DNA of 64,000 bases from Sphingomonas japonica (GTDB lineage Bacteria > Pseudomonadota > Alphaproteobacteria > Sphingomonadales > Sphingomonadaceae): assembly GCF_006346325.1 (NCBI RefSeq), contig NZ_VDYR01000002.1:229321-293320 (forward strand). Direction: 5' to 3'. Positions 52,999 through 63,655 of this stretch are shown piece by piece. The first letter of the stretch is position 1. Each line of letters begins with the position of its first letter. The translations under genes were made by a program, and so were the position numbers. Under the pieces are notes generated by a model. It ran no database searches. It worked only from the letters and a program-made list of their open reading frames with translations, and was not told where the DNA came from.

Positions 52999-54330
52999 CT
53001 AACCGTCGCCGAACACGCCGGTCAGCTCGGTGACGGCGTCGTCGAGCGTCACCACAGCATCGGCATCCTGGCGGATATAGTCGAGGATCGTGTCGTGGCA
53101 GGCGATGGCGGTGTCGATCGCGGGGTCGGCGCCGGCGCGATAGGCGCCCATCAGTACCAGGTCGCGATTCTCCTCGTAGGTGGCGAGGTGGCGGCGCAGC
53201 ACGCGCGCGGCTTTTACATGCGCTTTGCCGGCGATGTCGGTCATTACCCGGCTGACCGACGGGCCAAGGTCGATTGCCGGATAGACGCCGCGCTCGGCGA
53301 GGCTGCGCGACAGCACGATATGCCCGTCGAGGATCGAGCGCGCCGAATCGACCACCGGGTCGTTGCCGTCGTCGCCATCGGCCAGCACGGTGTAGATCGC
53401 GGTGATCGATCCGCCGGAGGAAACGCAAGTACCCGCGCGCTCGATCAGGCTGGGCAGCATCGCGATCGCCGATGGCGGATAGCCGCGAGCCGATGCCGGT
53501 TCACCCAGCGCCAGCCCGATCTCGCGTCCGGCGTGCGCGACGCGGGTCAGCGAATCCATGATCAGCAGGACCTTCTTGCCCTCGGCGCGAAACGCCTCGG
53601 CGATCGCGGTGGCGCGCAGCGCGCCGCGGATGCGCAGGACGGGCGAATGGTTGGCGGGGACCGCGACGACGACCGAACGATCGCGCGCGGCACCGAATAT
53701 CTTGGTCTCGAGAAAGTCGGCGACTTCGCGGCTGCGTTCGCCGATCAGGCCGACGACGACGACGTCCGCTTCGGCGGCGCGCACGATCATGCCGAGCAGC
53801 ACCGACTTGCCCACGCCTGAGCCCGCCATGATGCCGACGCGCTGGCCCTGGCCGATCGTCAACAGTCCGTTGATGGCGCGGACGCCCACGTCCATCGGCT
53901 GCAGGACGCGGCCGCGGTCGAGCGGGGATTGCAGCTTGCCCGCGAGCGGCCAGCTGGCGGCGCCGCGAATCGGTCCCTTGCCGTCGATCGGTTTGCCCGC
54001 GCCATCGACGACGCGGCCGAGCATCGCCGGGCCGACCTGCGCCTCGCCAGGCGCACCGATCGGACGGACGGGTGTGTTTGGGAGCAGCGCGGCGGGGCCG
54101 CCCAGGTTCATCATCAGGGTGCGACCGGCGCGAAAGCCGATCACTTCGGCCTCCACGCGCTGTTTGGTGCCGGCGCCGATCTCGCACACGGTGCCGACCG
54201 GCAGCGACAGTCCGATCGCTTCCATCAGCAGGCCGTCATAGGAAGCGAGCCTGCCGGACACGCGGGGTCTGGCCACGAAATCGCGGCAGCCCAGCGTATC
54301 GAGATATTCTTCGGTGAAACGGTTCAGCAT
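52999..54330 (-). CDS. fliI: Flagellum-specific ATPase FliI
   Basis: A 443-residue AAA-type ATPase related to F1-beta, which energises export. Walker A is MAGSGVGKSVLL near residue 161, Walker B is VLLIMDSLTRVAHA near 240, and the arginine-rich DLGPSVSRVM segment near 360 is conserved. The ATG at 54330 overlaps the fliH stop by seven bases; a longer version upstream is not supported. The N-terminal EYLDTLGCRDFVARPRVSG segment starts the beta-barrel domain. Confidence 0.95.
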   Translation of the reverse strand: MLNRFTEEYLDTLGCRDFVARPRVSGRLASYDGLLMEAIGLSLPVGTVCEIGAGTKQRVEAEVIGFRAGRTLMMNLGGPAALLPNTPVRPIGAPGEAQVGPAMLGRVVDGAGKPIDGKGPIRGAASWPLAGKLQSPLDRGRVLQPMDVGVRAINGLLTIGQGQRVGIMAGSGVGKSVLLGMIVRAAEADVVVVGLIGERSREVADFLETKIFGAARDRSVVVAVPANHSPVLRIRGALRATAIAEAFRAEGKKVLLIMDSLTRVAHAGREIGLALGEPASARGYPPSAIAMLPSLIERAGTCVSSGGSITAIYTVLADGDDGNDPVVDSARSILDGHIVLSRSLAERGVYPAIDLGPSVSRVMTDIAGKAHVKAARVLRRHLATYEENRDLVLMGAYRAGADPAIDTAIACHDTILDYIRQDADAVVTLDDAVTELTGVFGDG

Positions 54331-55073
54331 GCGGGTGGAAGCGGTGCGTGTTCGATGGCGTCGGTCAGCTGCTCGATCCACAATTCGGGACCGTCCTCGA
54401 CGACGGTCGTCGCCGATTCCAGCACGAAGCTGCCGCGTTGGACGCCGATATCGCCTGCCGCGAACACCGATTTGGGAAGCGCGCCTTCGACCAGCGCCAT
54501 GTCTTCGGGATGGAGGCGCAGCACCGCGGCCTCGGCACTGTCGGCGAGCAGATCAATCGCACTTTCGATCCGGGCTTCGAGAAGCGCCGGCGCGACACCG
54601 ATCTCGCCGACCAGCCGGGTGACGAGGTGGAGCACGGTGGTGCGCAGATGCCCCGCCAGCCGGTCGCGGTCGATGCGGCTCGCGCCGGTCAGCGCTTCGG
54701 CAAGCCTGCCGGTCAGCGACTGGTCGCGGGCGAGTTCGGCGGCGGCTTCGGCGCGGCCTGCGTCGAGGCCTTCGATATAGCCTGCAGCCTGCGCAGCCGC
54801 GATTGGATCGACGAAGTTCGTTTCCTGCGCTGGACTGCTGTCGAAGACGTCCCAGCCCTCGGTGGGATTGCTCTCCGCATCGGCAGGAGAGAAATGCTTG
54901 GGCCCGGCGGGTTCGGGGCTGAATCCCTTGGGCGCAGCAGCGGCGGGCTTCGGACGTGGGCCGCGCACGATCGATTCGATTGGCGCGAAATCGTCGGGTG
55001 GGCCGAACACGCGAGCGAGCGCGGCGGACGCGGAATCGTGGCGGCTGGCGAAGCCCGCTTGGAAGCTATGCAT
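54324..55073 (-). CDS. fliH: Flagellar assembly protein FliH
   Basis: A 249-residue protein with a Pro-rich N-terminus and a C-terminal FliH/V-ATPase-E-like domain: AGYIEGLDAGRAEAAAEL (coiled-coil with GxxxG-type repeats near 110-125), HLRTTVLHLVTRLVGE and RLHPEDMALVEGAL. FliH holds FliI at the export gate and at FliN. The ATG at 55073 is 38 bases after fliG. Confidence 0.88.
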   Translation of the reverse strand: MHSFQAGFASRHDSASAALARVFGPPDDFAPIESIVRGPRPKPAAAAPKGFSPEPAGPKHFSPADAESNPTEGWDVFDSSPAQETNFVDPIAAAQAAGYIEGLDAGRAEAAAELARDQSLTGRLAEALTGASRIDRDRLAGHLRTTVLHLVTRLVGEIGVAPALLEARIESAIDLLADSAEAAVLRLHPEDMALVEGALPKSVFAAGDIGVQRGSFVLESATTVVEDGPELWIEQLTDAIEHAPLPPAC

Positions 55074-55111
55074 GTTTTTGCGCTCCGCTGAGGTGGCGCA
55101 TCGGCCCGCGA

Positions 55112-56128
55112 TCAGACATAATCGTCCTCGCCCCCGCCCATCATGATGGTGCCGTCCTTGGCGAGATTGCGGGCGATCGCGATCACCAGCTTTTGCGCTT
55201 CGAGCACTTCGGTCAGGCGCATCGGCCCGCGTTCTTCCATTTCGTCGCGGATGCCGTCGGCGGCGCGAGCCGACATGCAGCCCAGGAAGCGGTTGCGCGC
55301 TGCTTCGTCGACGCCCTTCAAGGCGCGGACCAGCGTATCGCTCTCGATGTTGCGGATCAGCGTGCCCAGATTCTTGTCGTCGAGGTCGAGCAGGTTCTCG
55401 AACACGAACATCGCTTCCTCGATCGCCTTGGCGACCTCGCGGTCGATCTTGGCGAGCTTGGGCATGACGCGCGTTTCGGTCGCCTTGCGCGCGCTCGACA
55501 GGATCTTGGCCGCGTCCTTGGTGCCGCCGAGCTGCAGCCCGGCTCCCTGGGTGTGGCCGATCCGGTTGGACAGCGCCGCCTTCAGCGTCTCGATCGCCTC
55601 GGGCGTGATCGGTCCCAATCGGGCGATGCGGTGAAGTATCTGCGGCTGGATCGCGTCGGGCAACAGTTCGAATACCTGCGCGGCGATCGCAGGGTCGAGA
55701 TTGGCGATCAGCACCGCGGCGATCTGCGGGTGCTCGCTTTCGACCAGTGTCGCGATCTCGGGCGCGTCGAGCCAGTCGAGCAGGTCGATCGCACACGCCG
55801 CCTCGGGCGGAGTGATGCGCGCGAGCACGCTTTCGGCCTTTTCCGGGCCGAGTGCGCGGTTCATCATCGCCCCGATCTTGGGGCGCGGGTCGAAGCCAAT
55901 CGCGGTGCGGTCGCGTGCCTTGCCGATGAAATCGTCGAGTACGTCTTCGACTTCGGCCTCGCTGACATCGGCGACGGCGAACATCGCCTTGCCAAGCTGG
56001 CGGACTTCTTCGGGCTCCAGCTTCTGCAGGATTGCGGCGGCTTCTTCCTCGCCGACCAGCATCATCAGCACGGCGGCGCGCTCGGACCCGGTATAGGCGC
56101 GCGGCAGCCCGGTGGTGATCGCATTCAC
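55112..56128 (-). CDS. fliG: Flagellar motor switch protein FliG
   Basis: A 338-residue rotor protein. The N-terminal domain YTGSERAAVLMMLVGEEEAAAILQKLEPEEV binds FliF, the middle part has the EHPQ motif (ESEHPQIAAVLIANLDP) and the C-terminal domain has charged motor residues (DKNLGTLIRNIESDTLVRAL, then RAADGIRDEMEERGPM). All FliG hallmarks are intact. The start overlaps the fliF stop by four bases. Confidence 0.96.
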   Translation of the reverse strand: MNAITTGLPRAYTGSERAAVLMMLVGEEEAAAILQKLEPEEVRQLGKAMFAVADVSEAEVEDVLDDFIGKARDRTAIGFDPRPKIGAMMNRALGPEKAESVLARITPPEAACAIDLLDWLDAPEIATLVESEHPQIAAVLIANLDPAIAAQVFELLPDAIQPQILHRIARLGPITPEAIETLKAALSNRIGHTQGAGLQLGGTKDAAKILSSARKATETRVMPKLAKIDREVAKAIEEAMFVFENLLDLDDKNLGTLIRNIESDTLVRALKGVDEAARNRFLGCMSARAADGIRDEMEERGPMRLTEVLEAQKLVIAIARNLAKDGTIMMGGGEDDYV

Positions 56129-57837
56129 GAGGCGTCGGCCTTGATCATGTCGCGGACTGCCAGCGCGGCGCGCGCGGGATTGTCGCGCGTGAAGCCGCGG
56201 ACCAGCCCGACCCGTTCGTCATAGCCGCGGGCCTGCGCCAGCCGGTCGATACTGACCGGGGCCTGGCCGGGCGTCGTCTGTTCGGTTGCCGAGGAGTGCG
56301 ATCCGTCCGGCCCGGCAAGCGCCGCACGCTGTGGTGAACCGGGCTCGTCGCGATTCTTCCCGACCATCTTGAGTAGCGGACGCACGCCGAGCAGCAGGAC
56401 GAGCAGCGCGATCACCAGCGCGGTGCCGTTGCGCGCCACCATCGGCACCCAATCGGCCTCGTACCATGACGGTCCCTCGCCATCGATCGCCGAGGCCGAG
56501 AATTGCCGGCTGATGACGGTGACCTGGTCGTTGCGCTCGGCGCTGAACCCGACTGCGGCTTTGACGAGGTCGTTGATCTGCTTGATCTCAGCGGCGCTGC
56601 GCGGCTTGCCGCCTTCGGGATCGCGCAGCAGGACGGCGACCGACAGTCGCTTGATACCGCCGGGAGCCTGGCGCGTGACCGAGATCTCCTTGCCAAGATC
56701 GTATGCGCGGGCGAATTCCTCGCTCGCCTTGGGCAGCGCCGCACCCGCGACCGGAGGAGCGGCAGGCGCCGCGGCGTTCGGATCGACACCGGCTGCGGCT
56801 GCCGCCTGTGCTGCGGGATCGGTCAGCGTGCTGGGTGCGGGAGCGGTGTTCGACAGCGCGCCGGGGATGCCGCCGGGGGCCTGTTGGCCCGACGCACCCG
56901 ACCATTGGCCCTGTTCGGCGCGGATCACGCCTTCCTTGTCATAGGTTTCGCGCGTCGCCTGGCTTTCGTCGAGATCGACCTCGGCCTGGACTTCCGCGCT
57001 GAAATTATCGGGGCCGACCAGCGGCGTGAGCAACGTGGTCAGCTGGGCGCGATACTTATCCTCGATGCGGCGCTGGATCTCGATGCGTGCGTCGCCGGCT
57101 TCGCCGATGCCGCCGCCTTCCTCGGGACGGCTGAGCAGTGCGCCCATCTGGTCGACGATCGTCACCGCGTCGGGCTTCATGCCCGGCACCGACGATGCGG
57201 TGAGGTTCACGATCGAGCGGACCTGCGCTTCCGACAACGCACGCCCGGCTTCGAGCCGGACAATCACCGATGCGGAGGGCGAGGCGCGATCGCGCACGAA
57301 TACTGAGCTTTCGGGCATGGCCAGGTGGACGCGCGCATCGGCGACGCTGTCGATCTCCTCGATCGAGCGGGCCAGTTCGGTCTCGCGCGCCTGGCGCAGC
57401 CGCTCGCCCTCGACCGCGCGGCTGACACCCATCGGCAGGTCGTCGAGGATTGCGTAGCCGCCGGGGGCCGCCTTGGGCAGGTCCTGGCTGGCCAGCAGCA
57501 TGCGGGCGCGGTGATAGTCGTCCTCGGCCACGGTGAGCGCGCCCGACTGGTCGAACGCGTTGTCGATCTGGGCGGCGCTCAGCGCCTCGCTCACCGCGCC
57601 CTTGTCGGCATCGGTCAGCTGGGTGAACAGCACGCGTTGCGGCGGGGTCTGGACGAGCATCCAGGCAAGCGCTGCGGCAGCGATCAGCCCGACCATCAGG
57701 ATCATCGGCAGCGCGCGCTTGAATGCGGGCTGGGCCATGAAGCCGGAGACCTGCTTGAGCGGGTTGTCGAAGCGACCGGCGAGGCCGGAGGGGGCGGCGA
57801 CGGGCTTGCCGTCAATGGGAGCGAGGATCTGGCTCAT
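56125..57837 (-). CDS. fliF: Flagellar MS-ring protein FliF
   Basis: A 570-residue protein forming the MS ring in the inner membrane. The first helix is about 42-62, the periplasmic YscJ-like domains include LFTQLTDADKGAVSEAL, LDDLPMGVSRAVEGERLRQARETELARSI and DARVHLAMPESSVFVR, and the second helix is about 465-485 with a cytoplasmic C-terminal FliG-binding tail. An Ala/Pro-rich loop lies near 325-370. It follows fliE by four bases. Confidence 0.96.
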   Translation of the reverse strand: MSQILAPIDGKPVAAPSGLAGRFDNPLKQVSGFMAQPAFKRALPMILMVGLIAAAALAWMLVQTPPQRVLFTQLTDADKGAVSEALSAAQIDNAFDQSGALTVAEDDYHRARMLLASQDLPKAAPGGYAILDDLPMGVSRAVEGERLRQARETELARSIEEIDSVADARVHLAMPESSVFVRDRASPSASVIVRLEAGRALSEAQVRSIVNLTASSVPGMKPDAVTIVDQMGALLSRPEEGGGIGEAGDARIEIQRRIEDKYRAQLTTLLTPLVGPDNFSAEVQAEVDLDESQATRETYDKEGVIRAEQGQWSGASGQQAPGGIPGALSNTAPAPSTLTDPAAQAAAAAGVDPNAAAPAAPPVAGAALPKASEEFARAYDLGKEISVTRQAPGGIKRLSVAVLLRDPEGGKPRSAAEIKQINDLVKAAVGFSAERNDQVTVISRQFSASAIDGEGPSWYEADWVPMVARNGTALVIALLVLLLGVRPLLKMVGKNRDEPGSPQRAALAGPDGSHSSATEQTTPGQAPVSIDRLAQARGYDERVGLVRGFTRDNPARAALAVRDMIKADAS

Positions 57838-57841
57838 CGGA

Positions 57842-58200
57842 TTATACCGGCATGCTCATGATGTCCTTATAGGCGGACAGGAGTTTGTTGCGGACCTGCA
57901 GCGTCGCTTCGAACCCGACCGAGGCCTGCTGGCGGGCCAGCATGACCTTGGCGATGTCGATGGTCTCGCCGCGCTCGTACGAGGCCGACAGGTCGGATGC
58001 CTGGGCCTGCGCCGAATTGACGTTCTTGAGCGCGCCCTCGAGCACGTCGCCGAAACTCGCAGCGCCGCCGGTGGTGGCCGGCGCCGGCGCATCGACGCCG
58101 GCATTGGCACGCGACAATGCGGCGTTGCGTTCGAGGATCTGCGAGCGCATCGCCATGATGCGATCGACGCTCATCGCGCCGCCGGGACCTGAAATGCCGC

Positions 58201-58204
<4 letters not shown>
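57842..58204 (-). CDS. fliE: Flagellar hook-basal body protein FliE
   Basis: A 120-residue protein that joins the MS ring to the rod. The C-terminal pattern [29 protein letters not shown] and [35 protein letters not shown] is typical. Its ATG overlaps the stop of the regulator gene by four bases, so the regulator and the structural genes are co-transcribed. Confidence 0.94.
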
Positions 58205-59463
<1,259 letters not shown>

Positions 59464-59531
59464 GAAATTTCCCCCTGGCGACGCTGATGGACGGTCGTTG
59501 GTAAATGCCGGGTAAATTTTGCCGGTCGGGT

Positions 59532-59545
59532 GGCAATTATTTGCC
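59532..59545. promoter_or_regulatory. Palindrome GGCAA-N4-TTGCC, candidate operator
   Basis: A perfect 5-bp-arm inverted repeat with a four-base AT-only centre in otherwise very GC-rich DNA, about 70 bases before the regulator start and 170 before fliC. It superficially resembles a sigma-54 -24/-12 element, but the GG to GC spacing is nine rather than ten bases on both strands. A binding site for the flagellar activator or another regulator is more likely. Confidence 0.45.
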
Positions 59546-59623
59546 TCAACGGTCCGGGCCCGTACGCGCGCGCGAGGGAGCGGGGCACAAACCGGCCGCC
59601 GATCCTGCCTTGCGATTTTTCGC

Positions 59624-59650
59624 TTAAGTCCAGAGCCGGGCGGCCGTTCC
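59624..59650 (+). promoter_or_regulatory. Possible sigma-28-type promoter of fliC
   Basis: TTAAGTCC at 59624-59631, then 11 bases, then GCCGTTCC at 59643-59650. The consensus for FliA promoters is TAAAGTTT, 11 bases, GCCGATAA, so the spacing is exact, and the GCCG core of the -10 matches while the AT tail does not. The -10 ends 67 bases before the fliC ATG. Weak but correctly placed. Confidence 0.35.
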
Positions 59651-59717
59651 TCGCTGTGACTGCTCGAGCTCCCGCAGTGGGGGGAAGCGGGCGGTTCACG
59701 CAACCGGAGATACAATC

Positions 59718-60530
59718 ATGTCTGTAATCGGAACCAACATCGGCGCGCTTCGCGCCTCGAACGCCTCGACCAAGGCGAACGACATGCTCAAGATGAGCAT
59801 GGAGCGCCTGTCGACCGGCAAGCGCATCAACTCGGCCAAGGACGATGCCGCCGGCCTCGCCATCGCCGCATCGATGACCTCGGACATCCGCGGTATGAAC
59901 CAGGGTATCCGCAACGCCAATGACGGCATCTCGATGGCGCAGACCGCGGAAGGCGCACTCGACGAAGTCACCAACATGCTGCAGCGCGTTCGCGAGCTGG
60001 CGGTGCAGGCGTCGAGCGGCACCTATTCGGATGACGACGTCACCAACATCGAAGCCGAGGTCACCGAGCTGCAGTCGCAGATCACCGACATCCTGACCAA
60101 CACCGAATTCAACGGCAACAAGCTGTTCGACGGTTCGGCAGGATCCAGCGGCAGCGTCACCATTCAGACCGGCGCCAATGCAGCCGACACCGTGTCGCTC
60201 GACTTCGCCGAGCTCGACCTCGACGACGCAACGGCTTCCGACCTCTTCGACGATCCGTCGGGCGCACTCTCGACGATCGACGATGCGATCCAGACGGTAT
60301 CGACGACGCGCGCCACGCTGGGAGCGTCGCAGAACCGCCTGCAGTCGGCGGTCAACAACCTGACCTCGAACGTCACCAACCTGTCGGATGCGCGCAGCCG
60401 CATCGAGGATACCGACTTCGCGGCGGAGACGACCGCGCTCGCCAAGGCCCAGATCCTGAGCCAGGCATCGACCGCGATGCTGAGCCAGGCGAACCAGAGC
60501 CAGCAGAACGTGCTGTCGCTGCTGCAGTAA
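59718..60530 (+). CDS. fliC: Flagellin
   Basis: A short, 270-residue flagellin containing only the conserved D0/D1 parts and little D2/D3, as in many alphaproteobacteria. N-terminal half: [36 protein letters not shown], and [22 protein letters not shown]-terminal half: [18 protein letters not shown] and [21 protein letters not shown], ending in the common SLLQ. The ATG has CCGGAG about eight bases upstream. It is monocistronic and followed by two strong hairpins. Confidence 0.97.
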   Translation: MSVIGTNIGALRASNASTKANDMLKMSMERLSTGKRINSAKDDAAGLAIAASMTSDIRGMNQGIRNANDGISMAQTAEGALDEVTNMLQRVRELAVQASSGTYSDDDVTNIEAEVTELQSQITDILTNTEFNGNKLFDGSAGSSGSVTIQTGANAADTVSLDFAELDLDDATASDLFDDPSGALSTIDDAIQTVSTTRATLGASQNRLQSAVNNLTSNVTNLSDARSRIEDTDFAAETTALAKAQILSQASTAMLSQANQSQQNVLSLLQ

Positions 60531-60540
60531 GCATCGAAAT

Positions 60541-60580
60541 CCGGCTCCGGCGCCTCCCCCCTACAGGGTGCCGGGGCCGG
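60541..60580 (+). terminator. First hairpin after fliC
   Basis: A 14-position stem with two G-U pairs: CCGGCTCCGGCGCC at 60541-60554 and GGTGCCGGGGCCGG at 60567-60580, with a 12-base loop. It starts ten bases past the stop codon. Not followed by a T-run, so it may protect the mRNA 3' end, with the next hairpin doing the termination. Confidence 0.6.
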
Positions 60581-60612
60581 GTTCCTCGGAAGTAGCGAGG
60601 AACGAAACCAGG

Positions 60613-60647
60613 AAACCCCGGTGGCGCGTATCTGCCACCGGGGTTTT
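60613..60647 (+). terminator. Rho-independent terminator after fliC
   Basis: A perfect 13-bp stem: AAACCCCGGTGGC at 60613-60625 and GCCACCGGGGTTT at 60634-60646, eight-base loop, followed by a short T tract (TTTTCGTTCGT). It is the clearest intrinsic terminator in the window, expected for a highly expressed flagellin gene, and separates it from lysS. Confidence 0.85.
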
Positions 60648-60731
60648 CGTTCGTCGCGAGCGCAGCTGTCGCTGCGAAGCGATCCAGGGCGGCATTTGCG
60701 ATTTCCGCACGAACACGCCAGATGCGGCCCC

Positions 60732-62312
60732 ATGATCGCCGACCAGCAAGCCATCCGCGCAGCCGCTCTCACCTCCAAGGCTTGGCCCTATGAGGAAGCC
60801 CGCAAGCTCCTGAAGCGCTTTCCCGCGGGAAAGCCGGGCGGCGAGGCGATCCTGTTCGAGACCGGCTATGGCCCGTCGGGGCTGCCGCATATTGGCACCT
60901 TCAACGAAGTGCTGCGCACGACGATGGTCCGCCGCGCCTTTGCCGAGCTCAGCGACCAGCCGACCCGGCTAATCGCGTTCAGCGACGATATGGACGGGTT
61001 GCGCAAGGTGCCCGACAACGTCCCCAACCAGGCGATGCTGACGCAGCATCTCGGACGCCCGCTGACACAGGTGCCCGATCCGTTCGGCAAGTTCGAGAGC
61101 TTCGCGCATCACAATAATGCGATGCTGCGCGATTTCCTCGATCGCTTCGGGTTCGAATATGAATTCGCGTCGTCGACCGACTACTATCGCAGCGGACGGT
61201 TCGACGATGCGCTTCGCGCCGTGCTGCGGCATTATGATGCGATCCTGGGCGTGATGCTGCCGACGCTGGGAGCGGAGCGGCGCGCAACCTACTCCCCGGT
61301 GCTGCCGATCAGCCCGCGCTCGGGCATCGTGCTGCAGGTGCCGGTCGAGGTGGTCGATGCCGATGCGGGCACCATCGCGTTCGAAGAGGCGGGGGAGCGG
61401 ATTGAGCAGTCGGCGCTGGGCGGCATGGCCAAGCTGCAGTGGAAGGTCGATTGGGCGATGCGCTGGGCTGCGCTCGGCGTCGATTACGAGATGGCTGGCA
61501 AGGACCTCATCGATTCGGTGACGCAGAGCTCCAAGATCGCGCGGGTGCTCGGCGCCCACCCGCCTGAGGGGTTCAATTACGAAATGTTCCTCGACGAACA
61601 CGGCCAGAAGATATCCAAGTCGAAGGGCAACGGCCTCAGCCTCGACCAGTGGCTGGCCTATGGCCCGCAGGAAAGCCTCGCCTTCTACGCCTATCGCGAA
61701 CCCAAAAAGGCCAAGCAGCTTCACCTGGGCGTGATCCCGCGCGCGATCGACGAATATTGGCAATTCCGCGGCAATTACGAAGGCCAGCCGGTCGAACAGC
61801 GGCTGGGCAATCCCGTCCACCATATTCACGGCGGACCGCCGCCTGCTGAGACGCTACCGGTAACCTATGGCCTGTTGCTCAACCTCGTTGGGGTGATGGG
61901 CGACGCGTCGAAGGAGCAGGTATGGGGTTATCTTGGCAATTATGTCGCCGACGCCTCGCCCGAGACCTATCCCGCGCTCGACGCGCTGATCGACCACGCC
62001 ATCGCCTATACGCGCGATGTCGCCGAGCCGCCGGTTCGCCGCGCACCCGAAGGGGCTGAAGTCGCCGCGCTGCGGCGGCTCGATGCCGAGCTCGCCGCAT
62101 TGCCGGCCGATGCCGCAGCGGAGGACATTCAGAACATCGTCTACGAAATCGGCAAGACCGAAGGCTTCGAGACGCTACGCGACTGGTTCAGGGCGCTGTA
62201 CGAGTCGCTGCTCGGCACCAGCCAGGGACCGCGGATGGGCAGTTTCATCGCGCTATACGGCATCGCCAACAGCCGCAGGCTGATCGCCGAGGCGCTGGCA
62301 AAGCACGGATAG
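60732..62312 (+). CDS. lysS: Lysyl-tRNA synthetase, class I
   Basis: A 526-residue class I LysRS (LysK type), found in archaea and some bacteria including many alphaproteobacteria, and unrelated to the class II enzyme of Escherichia coli. The HIGH motif is PHIGTFNEVL near residue 52, the KMSKS motif is KISKSKG near 293, and FSDDMDGLRKVPDN is the adjacent conserved segment. It charges tRNA(Lys) with lysine. The ATG at 60732 is well placed; the upstream open frame is non-coding. It follows the fliC terminator by 85 bases. Confidence 0.95.
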   Translation: MIADQQAIRAAALTSKAWPYEEARKLLKRFPAGKPGGEAILFETGYGPSGLPHIGTFNEVLRTTMVRRAFAELSDQPTRLIAFSDDMDGLRKVPDNVPNQAMLTQHLGRPLTQVPDPFGKFESFAHHNNAMLRDFLDRFGFEYEFASSTDYYRSGRFDDALRAVLRHYDAILGVMLPTLGAERRATYSPVLPISPRSGIVLQVPVEVVDADAGTIAFEEAGERIEQSALGGMAKLQWKVDWAMRWAALGVDYEMAGKDLIDSVTQSSKIARVLGAHPPEGFNYEMFLDEHGQKISKSKGNGLSLDQWLAYGPQESLAFYAYREPKKAKQLHLGVIPRAIDEYWQFRGNYEGQPVEQRLGNPVHHIHGGPPPAETLPVTYGLLLNLVGVMGDASKEQVWGYLGNYVADASPETYPALDALIDHAIAYTRDVAEPPVRRAPEGAEVAALRRLDAELAALPADAAAEDIQNIVYEIGKTEGFETLRDWFRALYESLLGTSQGPRMGSFIALYGIANSRRLIAEALAKHG

Positions 62313-62407
62313 GCCGGCCTAGGGGTCGCCCCCGTTGCGGCTTTGCCCGATTATCGTTGCCCCGCTCCGGTCACTCGGTAGGAAGGCGCGATAGCAAGAG
62401 GGCACGC

Positions 62408-63655
62408 ATGGCGATCATACCTACCCGCACGCCGTCGGCGCTGCGCGACTTTTTGAAGAGCGAGGCGTCGGGCGGCATCATCCTGATCGTCGCCGCGCTG
62501 CTGGCGATGGTCGCGGCGAACCTTCCCGGCGTGTCGGAGCTCTATTTCGACTTTCTCCACTTCGTCACCGGACCCGAGATCAGCGCGAAATACGGGCCGA
62601 TGACGGTGCATCTGTGGATCAACGACGGCTTGATGGCGATTTTCTTCCTGCTCGTCGGGCTGGAGATCAAGCGCGAGTTCGTCGACGGGCGGCTGGCGAC
62701 GTGGGAACGGCGGCGGATGCCGGTGATCGCCGCGGTCGCCGGGATGGCGGTGCCCGCGGCGATGTTCCTGTGGGTTACCGGCGGGCGCTATGACCTCGCA
62801 CCCGGCTGGGCGATCCCGGCGGCGACCGACATCGCCTTTGCGATCGGCGTGCTGGCGCTGCTCGGCAAGCGCGCGCCGACCTCGCTCAAGCTGTTCCTGA
62901 CAACGGTGGCGATCGTCGACGACATGGGCGCGGTCGCGATCATCGCGGTCGCCTATACCGCGAGCATCTCCTCGATCGCGCTGGGCGGCGCTGCACTGAC
63001 GCTGTTCGTCATGTATGTCTGCAACAAGAGCAACGTGCAGCGGCTGTCGGTGTATCTGCCGCTCGCGGCGATCCTGTGGTATTTCGTGTTCCTGTCGGGC
63101 GTCCATGCGACGATCGCCGGCGTGCTCGCGGCGCTGATGATCCCGGTCGCCAGGACGCCGGGTGCGCCCGATGCCGCGCATTCCCCGCTGCACCGGCTCG
63201 AGCACGCGCTGCATCCTTGGTCGGCCTATTTCATCGTGCCGCTGTTCGGCTTCGCCAATGCCGGGGTGTCGCTGGCCGGGATGGCGCCCGATGTGCTGCT
63301 TCTGCCGCTGCCGCTGGCGATCATCATCGGATTGTTTGTCGGCAAGCAGGTCGGCATCTTCGGCAGCATCTGGATTGCCGACCGGCTCGGCTTCGCGCCG
63401 CGCCCGCATGCCAGCTGGGCGCAGATCTACGGCGTCGCCCTGCTCGCGGGGATCGGCTTCACGATGAGCCTGTTCATCGGCGGCCTCGCCTATCCCGGCA
63501 ACGAACTCTATGTCGATGAGGTCAAGATCGGCGTGCTGGTCGGATCGATCCTGTCGGCGGTGGCAGGGTTCCTCGTGCTGCGATTCGCACCGCAGCGGCG
63601 CACGTCATCGACACCGGACGAGCCTGACGACCGCGAGCTTACAGTTTCTCCGTGA
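62408..63655 (+). CDS. nhaA: Na+/H+ antiporter NhaA
   Basis: A 415-residue inner-membrane antiporter with about 12 helices. The key acidic residues are in [15 protein letters not shown] and [13 protein letters not shown] (the paired Asp ion-binding site), and the Lys in GKQVGIFGS corresponds to the conserved Lys of helix X. Ion exchange under alkaline or high-sodium stress is the family role. The ATG at 62408 precedes [16 protein letters not shown], the normal start. The final 17 bases overlap the convergent etfA gene. Confidence 0.95.
   Translation: MAIIPTRTPSALRDFLKSEASGGIILIVAALLAMVAANLPGVSELYFDFLHFVTGPEISAKYGPMTVHLWINDGLMAIFFLLVGLEIKREFVDGRLATWERRRMPVIAAVAGMAVPAAMFLWVTGGRYDLAPGWAIPAATDIAFAIGVLALLGKRAPTSLKLFLTTVAIVDDMGAVAIIAVAYTASISSIALGGAALTLFVMYVCNKSNVQRLSVYLPLAAILWYFVFLSGVHATIAGVLAALMIPVARTPGAPDAAHSPLHRLEHALHPWSAYFIVPLFGFANAGVSLAGMAPDVLLLPLPLAIIIGLFVGKQVGIFGSIWIADRLGFAPRPHASWAQIYGVALLAGIGFTMSLFIGGLAYPGNELYVDEVKIGVLVGSILSAVAGFLVLRFAPQRRTSSTPDEPDDRELTVSP

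Larger units (their letters stand above)
59464..59717. other. Divergent intergenic region between flagellar regulator and flagellin
   Basis: A 254-base gene-free stretch serving both the 18-gene operon (minus) and fliC (plus). It holds a GGTAAAT direct repeat with 11-base period (59500-59506 and 59511-59517), the GGCAA/TTGCC palindrome at 59532-59545, a run of alternating CG near 59563, and a possible sigma-28 promoter for fliC near 59624-59650. No open frame in it looks coding. Confidence 0.7.

Noticed and set aside
59531..59545. Sigma-54 (-24/-12) promoter
   Set aside because: TGGC and TTGC are present, but the GG to GC distance is one base short on both strands. Kept only as a palindrome.
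62310..62321. Palindrome TAGGCCGGCCTA at the lysS stop as a terminator
   Set aside because: It has no loop and no T-run, so it cannot form a proper hairpin.
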